Positions 5,607 through 7,333 of a stretch of 7,333 nt of DNA are shown here, piece after piece. The notes beneath the pieces were generated by a model that was given only the letters and a program-made list of their open reading frames with translations, was not told the DNA's origin and made no database searches. Each line of letters begins with the position of its first letter. Position 1 is the first letter of the stretch. The stretch spans positions 1-7,333 of the forward strand of contig JAGHUY010000173.1 of assembly GCA_018064545.1 (NCBI GenBank), given 5' to 3'. This DNA comes from Candidatus Apopatosoma intestinale. Lineage in GTDB: Bacteria; Bacillota; Clostridia; Oscillospirales; CAG-272. Position numbers and translations under genes: made by a program.

Positions 5607-6665
5607 TTAGAATCCCTGACCTCTCAAAAATTTGACGGAGTTACCAAGCCAGTATTTGGCTTTCTTGCAACTGGATGCCAAACCGGCACCGTGGCCACAG
5701 TCCTCAAAGGATTCGAGCTGATAGGCGATCCCTTTTTCTTTCAGAAGGTTGGCCATCATAACGGAGTTATAGGCCGGATCGACCGATTTATCGAGTTTGC
5801 CGTACCAGATATAACTGGGCGGAACGGCTTCCGGATTGTAGGAGCAGGAATAGAGTGCACGGAGTTCTTCATCATTCTTATTCTCATAGAAGAAGAATTT
5901 TTCCGTTGTGCTGGTGTTGTGATTGTCCAGCGTCAGAACGGCGTAGCTGAATACGCAGGCATTGGGACGGGCAGACACTTCGCCGATGACGTCGTAGGCG
6001 TGATTGACGGCTTCGTGCTCACACGTGATCATCGCCAGATGGCCGCCGGCCGAGAAGCCGCAGACGGCGATCTTTTCGGGATCGATGCCGAACTCGGCCG
6101 CATAATAACGGACGAACTGAACCGCACGGTGACCGTCGGCAAGATAGGCGTTCCGGTCCTGCGGGAAGCAACGGTAATGAACGACGAATGCCGATATCCC
6201 ATTATTGTTATAGGCGGACGCGATGTTCGTTCCTTCGGAAGGCTCGGTGCAGGTATTATAGCCGCCGCCCGGGAAGATGATGACGCACGATTTGGCTTTG
6301 TCTACAAGATACGCGGAAATCTTGGCTCTTGGTGAAACTTCGCTTTTTCCGTTGTCGCACGGATCGATTTCACCCGGCCACAGATTGATCCAATCGTGGT
6401 TCTTTACGGCATTCATGTCAAGAGCGGCTGCCTCTGCCAGCGGTTCCGGCTCGATGATCGTGCTTTCGGTCGTGCTTTCGATGGTGATTTCCGTTGTGGA
6501 TTCCGTCGTGGTGGCGGTGGTTTCGGTAACGGATTCCGTCACGGTCGGCGTGGTCTCCGTTGTGCTCTCGGCGGTGCTACCCGTCGTTTCGACGGGTGTC
6601 TCCCCGCAGGCGGCGAGGCCGAGAAGTGTGGTAGCGATGAGAAGAATTGCCATGATCTTTTTCAT
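5607..6665 (-). CDS. Alpha/beta-hydrolase esterase lipoprotein (acetyl-xylan/feruloyl esterase-like)
   Basis: A 352-aa lipoprotein. MKKIMAILLIATTLLGLAAC is a type II signal peptide with lipobox LAAC, so C20 should be lipidated and the enzyme held outside the membrane. Residues 21-70 form a low-complexity Thr/Glu/Ser tether. The catalytic domain (about 115-350) has an oxyanion segment FPGGGY (131-136), nucleophile S205 in GFSAGGH, probable acid D292 in GKLDKSV and base H325 in DCGHGAG. This is the arrangement of the BD-FAE/dienelactone-hydrolase-like esterases that de-acylate plant polysaccharides; the substrate is inferred. The start at 6665 is chosen over the ATG at 6677 because GGAGG lies 5 nt before it. 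Two in-frame TAA codons end the gene (5607-5609 and 5601-5603). It follows a paralogous esterase by 19 bp, so they are probably one operon. Confidence 0.88.
   Translation of the reverse strand: MKKIMAILLIATTLLGLAACGETPVETTGSTAESTTETTPTVTESVTETTATTTESTTEITIESTTESTIIEPEPLAEAAALDMNAVKNHDWINLWPGEIDPCDNGKSEVSPRAKISAYLVDKAKSCVIIFPGGGYNTCTEPSEGTNIASAYNNNGISAFVVHYRCFPQDRNAYLADGHRAVQFVRYYAAEFGIDPEKIAVCGFSAGGHLAMITCEHEAVNHAYDVIGEVSARPNACVFSYAVLTLDNHNTSTTEKFFFYENKNDEELRALYSCSYNPEAVPPSYIWYGKLDKSVDPAYNSVMMANLLKEKGIAYQLESFEDCGHGAGLASSCKKAKYWLGNSVKFLRGQGF
6456..6605 (-). repeat. Coding low-complexity Thr/Glu/Ser linker
   Basis: These bases encode residues 21-70 of the esterase lipoprotein. 38 of the 50 residues are T, E or S (22 T, 10 E, 6 S), in irregular TTES/TTET-like units. 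At the DNA level it is an imperfect repeat of GTGGATTCCGT/GTGGTTTCGGT-like words. Its place right after the lipidated Cys suggests a flexible tether across the wall, as in many Gram-positive lipoproteins. Confidence 0.85.
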
Positions 6666-6670
6666 AGTGA

Positions 6671-6675
6671 CCTCC
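6671..6675 (-). promoter_or_regulatory. Ribosome binding site deciding the esterase lipoprotein start
   Basis: GGAGG on the - strand lies 5 nt before the ATG at 6665 and overlaps the in-frame ATG at 6677, which has no site of its own. This selects the MKKIMAILL start and gives a textbook signal peptide. Confidence 0.85.
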
Positions 6676-6684
6676 ATTTTCTAT

Positions 6685-7333
6685 TTATTTCAAAAACCTT
6701 TTCATGAACATAACGGAAAGCCCGAGCCATTTTCCGCATTCGGGAAATCCGAGGCCGGAGCCGTGAGCACCGTCCGGAAATCCGTGACATTCACACGGAA
6801 TGTTTTTGCTTTTTAAGGAAGCGGCAAGAGCGAGCGAGTTTTTATGATAATTGACCGCCGCATCCAGTTCGCTGTACCAGATGAACGTGGGCGGCATTGC
6901 TTCGGCACGGTAAGAAAACGAATACCGGGCGAGCAGAGAAGCGTCCGACGCATTTTCTCCCAAAAAGATCGGCGGCATCGTGCAAAACGTTCCGTCGCCG
7001 AGTGTCGTGACGGCAGAGCCGAGGATGCAGAGATTCGGGCGGATGGTGTCATCGCTGTGCTGACAGGTGAGCATGGCGAGATGCGCACCGGCCGAGAAAC
7101 CGCAGACGGCGAATTTGCGGTCGGAAACGCCGATGATCGGCAGTATTTCCCGGACGAGGCTCACCGCGCGCAGAGCGTCGGCCAGAATGGCTTTTCCTCC
7201 GTAAGGCTTGATCCGATAACGGAGAACAAAAACCGATATGCCTTGTTTGTTAAAGGCTTTTGCCACGTCGATCCCCTCACCGGCCACGCTGAGTTGATAG
7301 TAACCGCCGCCGGGAAAAATCAGCACGGCCGAG
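6685..7333 (-). CDS. Alpha/beta-hydrolase esterase paralogue, partial (N-terminus beyond right edge)
   Basis: The open frame runs off the right edge; 215 residues are visible, ending at TAA 6685-6687. An apparent GTG start at 7326 is simply Val in SAVLIFPGGGYY, because the frame continues upstream. It follows the same plan as the downstream esterase: FPGGGYY oxyanion segment, HYR/RYR region, CGFSAGAHLAML nucleophile motif, MPPTFIWYSELDAAV acid region and DGAHGSGLG histidine. The two are clearly paralogues, but GFSAGA replaces GFSAGG and the loops between nucleophile and acid differ. The likely role is hydrolysis of acyl or carbohydrate esters. Whether it has a signal peptide cannot be seen. 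It is upstream in the same probable operon, with a 19-bp gap. Confidence 0.88.
   Translation of the reverse strand, partial: SAVLIFPGGGYYQLSVAGEGIDVAKAFNKQGISVFVLRYRIKPYGGKAILADALRAVSLVREILPIIGVSDRKFAVCGFSAGAHLAMLTCQHSDDTIRPNLCILGSAVTTLGDGTFCTMPPIFLGENASDASLLARYSFSYRAEAMPPTFIWYSELDAAVNYHKNSLALAASLKSKNIPCECHGFPDGAHGSGLGFPECGKWLGLSVMFMKRFLK

Noticed and set aside
5571..6335. Open frame of 254 codons on the + strand
   Set aside because: It is antisense to the esterase lipoprotein, begins inside the rbr terminator hairpin, and has no recognisable motif.

Overview
The window looks like chromosomal DNA from a Gram-positive anaerobe, most likely a Clostridia-class Firmicute of a gut or other anaerobic habitat. 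The reasons are strong AGGAGG-type ribosome binding sites, consensus sigma-A promoters with 17-bp spacers, a Bacillus/Clostridium-type pyrimidine-nucleoside phosphorylase, a classical rubrerythrin, and a secreted lipoprotein with a Thr/Glu/Ser linker. Coding regions are moderately GC-rich by eye and intergenic regions are AT-rich. The lineage is an inference; no rRNA or other marker is present.

Layout. (1) 1-107 is the C-terminal tail of a + strand gene, followed by a long bidirectional terminator hairpin (109-149). (2) On the - strand, a two-gene unit runs leftward: a 106-aa MGMT-family alkyltransferase (1645-1965) and an M6-type metalloprotease (159-1643). Only one base separates them. (3) A divergent promoter region (about 1966-2132) drives that pair leftward and a deoxynucleoside-catabolism operon rightward: deoC (2133-2786), deoD (2799-3518) and pdp (3575-4876). 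(4) The 133 bp between pdp and rbr hold two tandem 25-bp repeats, a perfect consensus promoter and a 19-bp Fur/PerR-type palindrome, followed by rubrerythrin (5010-5549). (5) A perfect 13-bp-stem terminator (5559-5590) lies between rubrerythrin and two - strand paralogous alpha/beta-hydrolase esterases. The downstream one (5607-6665) is a lipoprotein. The upstream one (6685-7333) is cut by the window edge.

Function. DeoD and Pdp phosphorolyse purine and pyrimidine nucleosides to (deoxy)ribose-1-phosphate, and DeoC cleaves deoxyribose-5-phosphate to acetaldehyde and glyceraldehyde-3-phosphate. The phosphopentomutase that links these steps is not in the window. Rubrerythrin is a peroxide-reducing diiron protein and appears to be controlled as a separate unit by a Fur-family repressor. 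The esterase pair resembles enzymes that remove acyl groups from plant polysaccharides.

No intergenic stretch exceeds 300 bases. I see no tRNA, rRNA, CRISPR array, insertion sequence or phage gene. Most genes are ordinary. The points most worth a second look are the leaderless M6 protease coupled to an alkyltransferase, the regulatory cassette upstream of rubrerythrin, the possible attenuator before pdp, and the duplicated esterases with apparently different N-termini.
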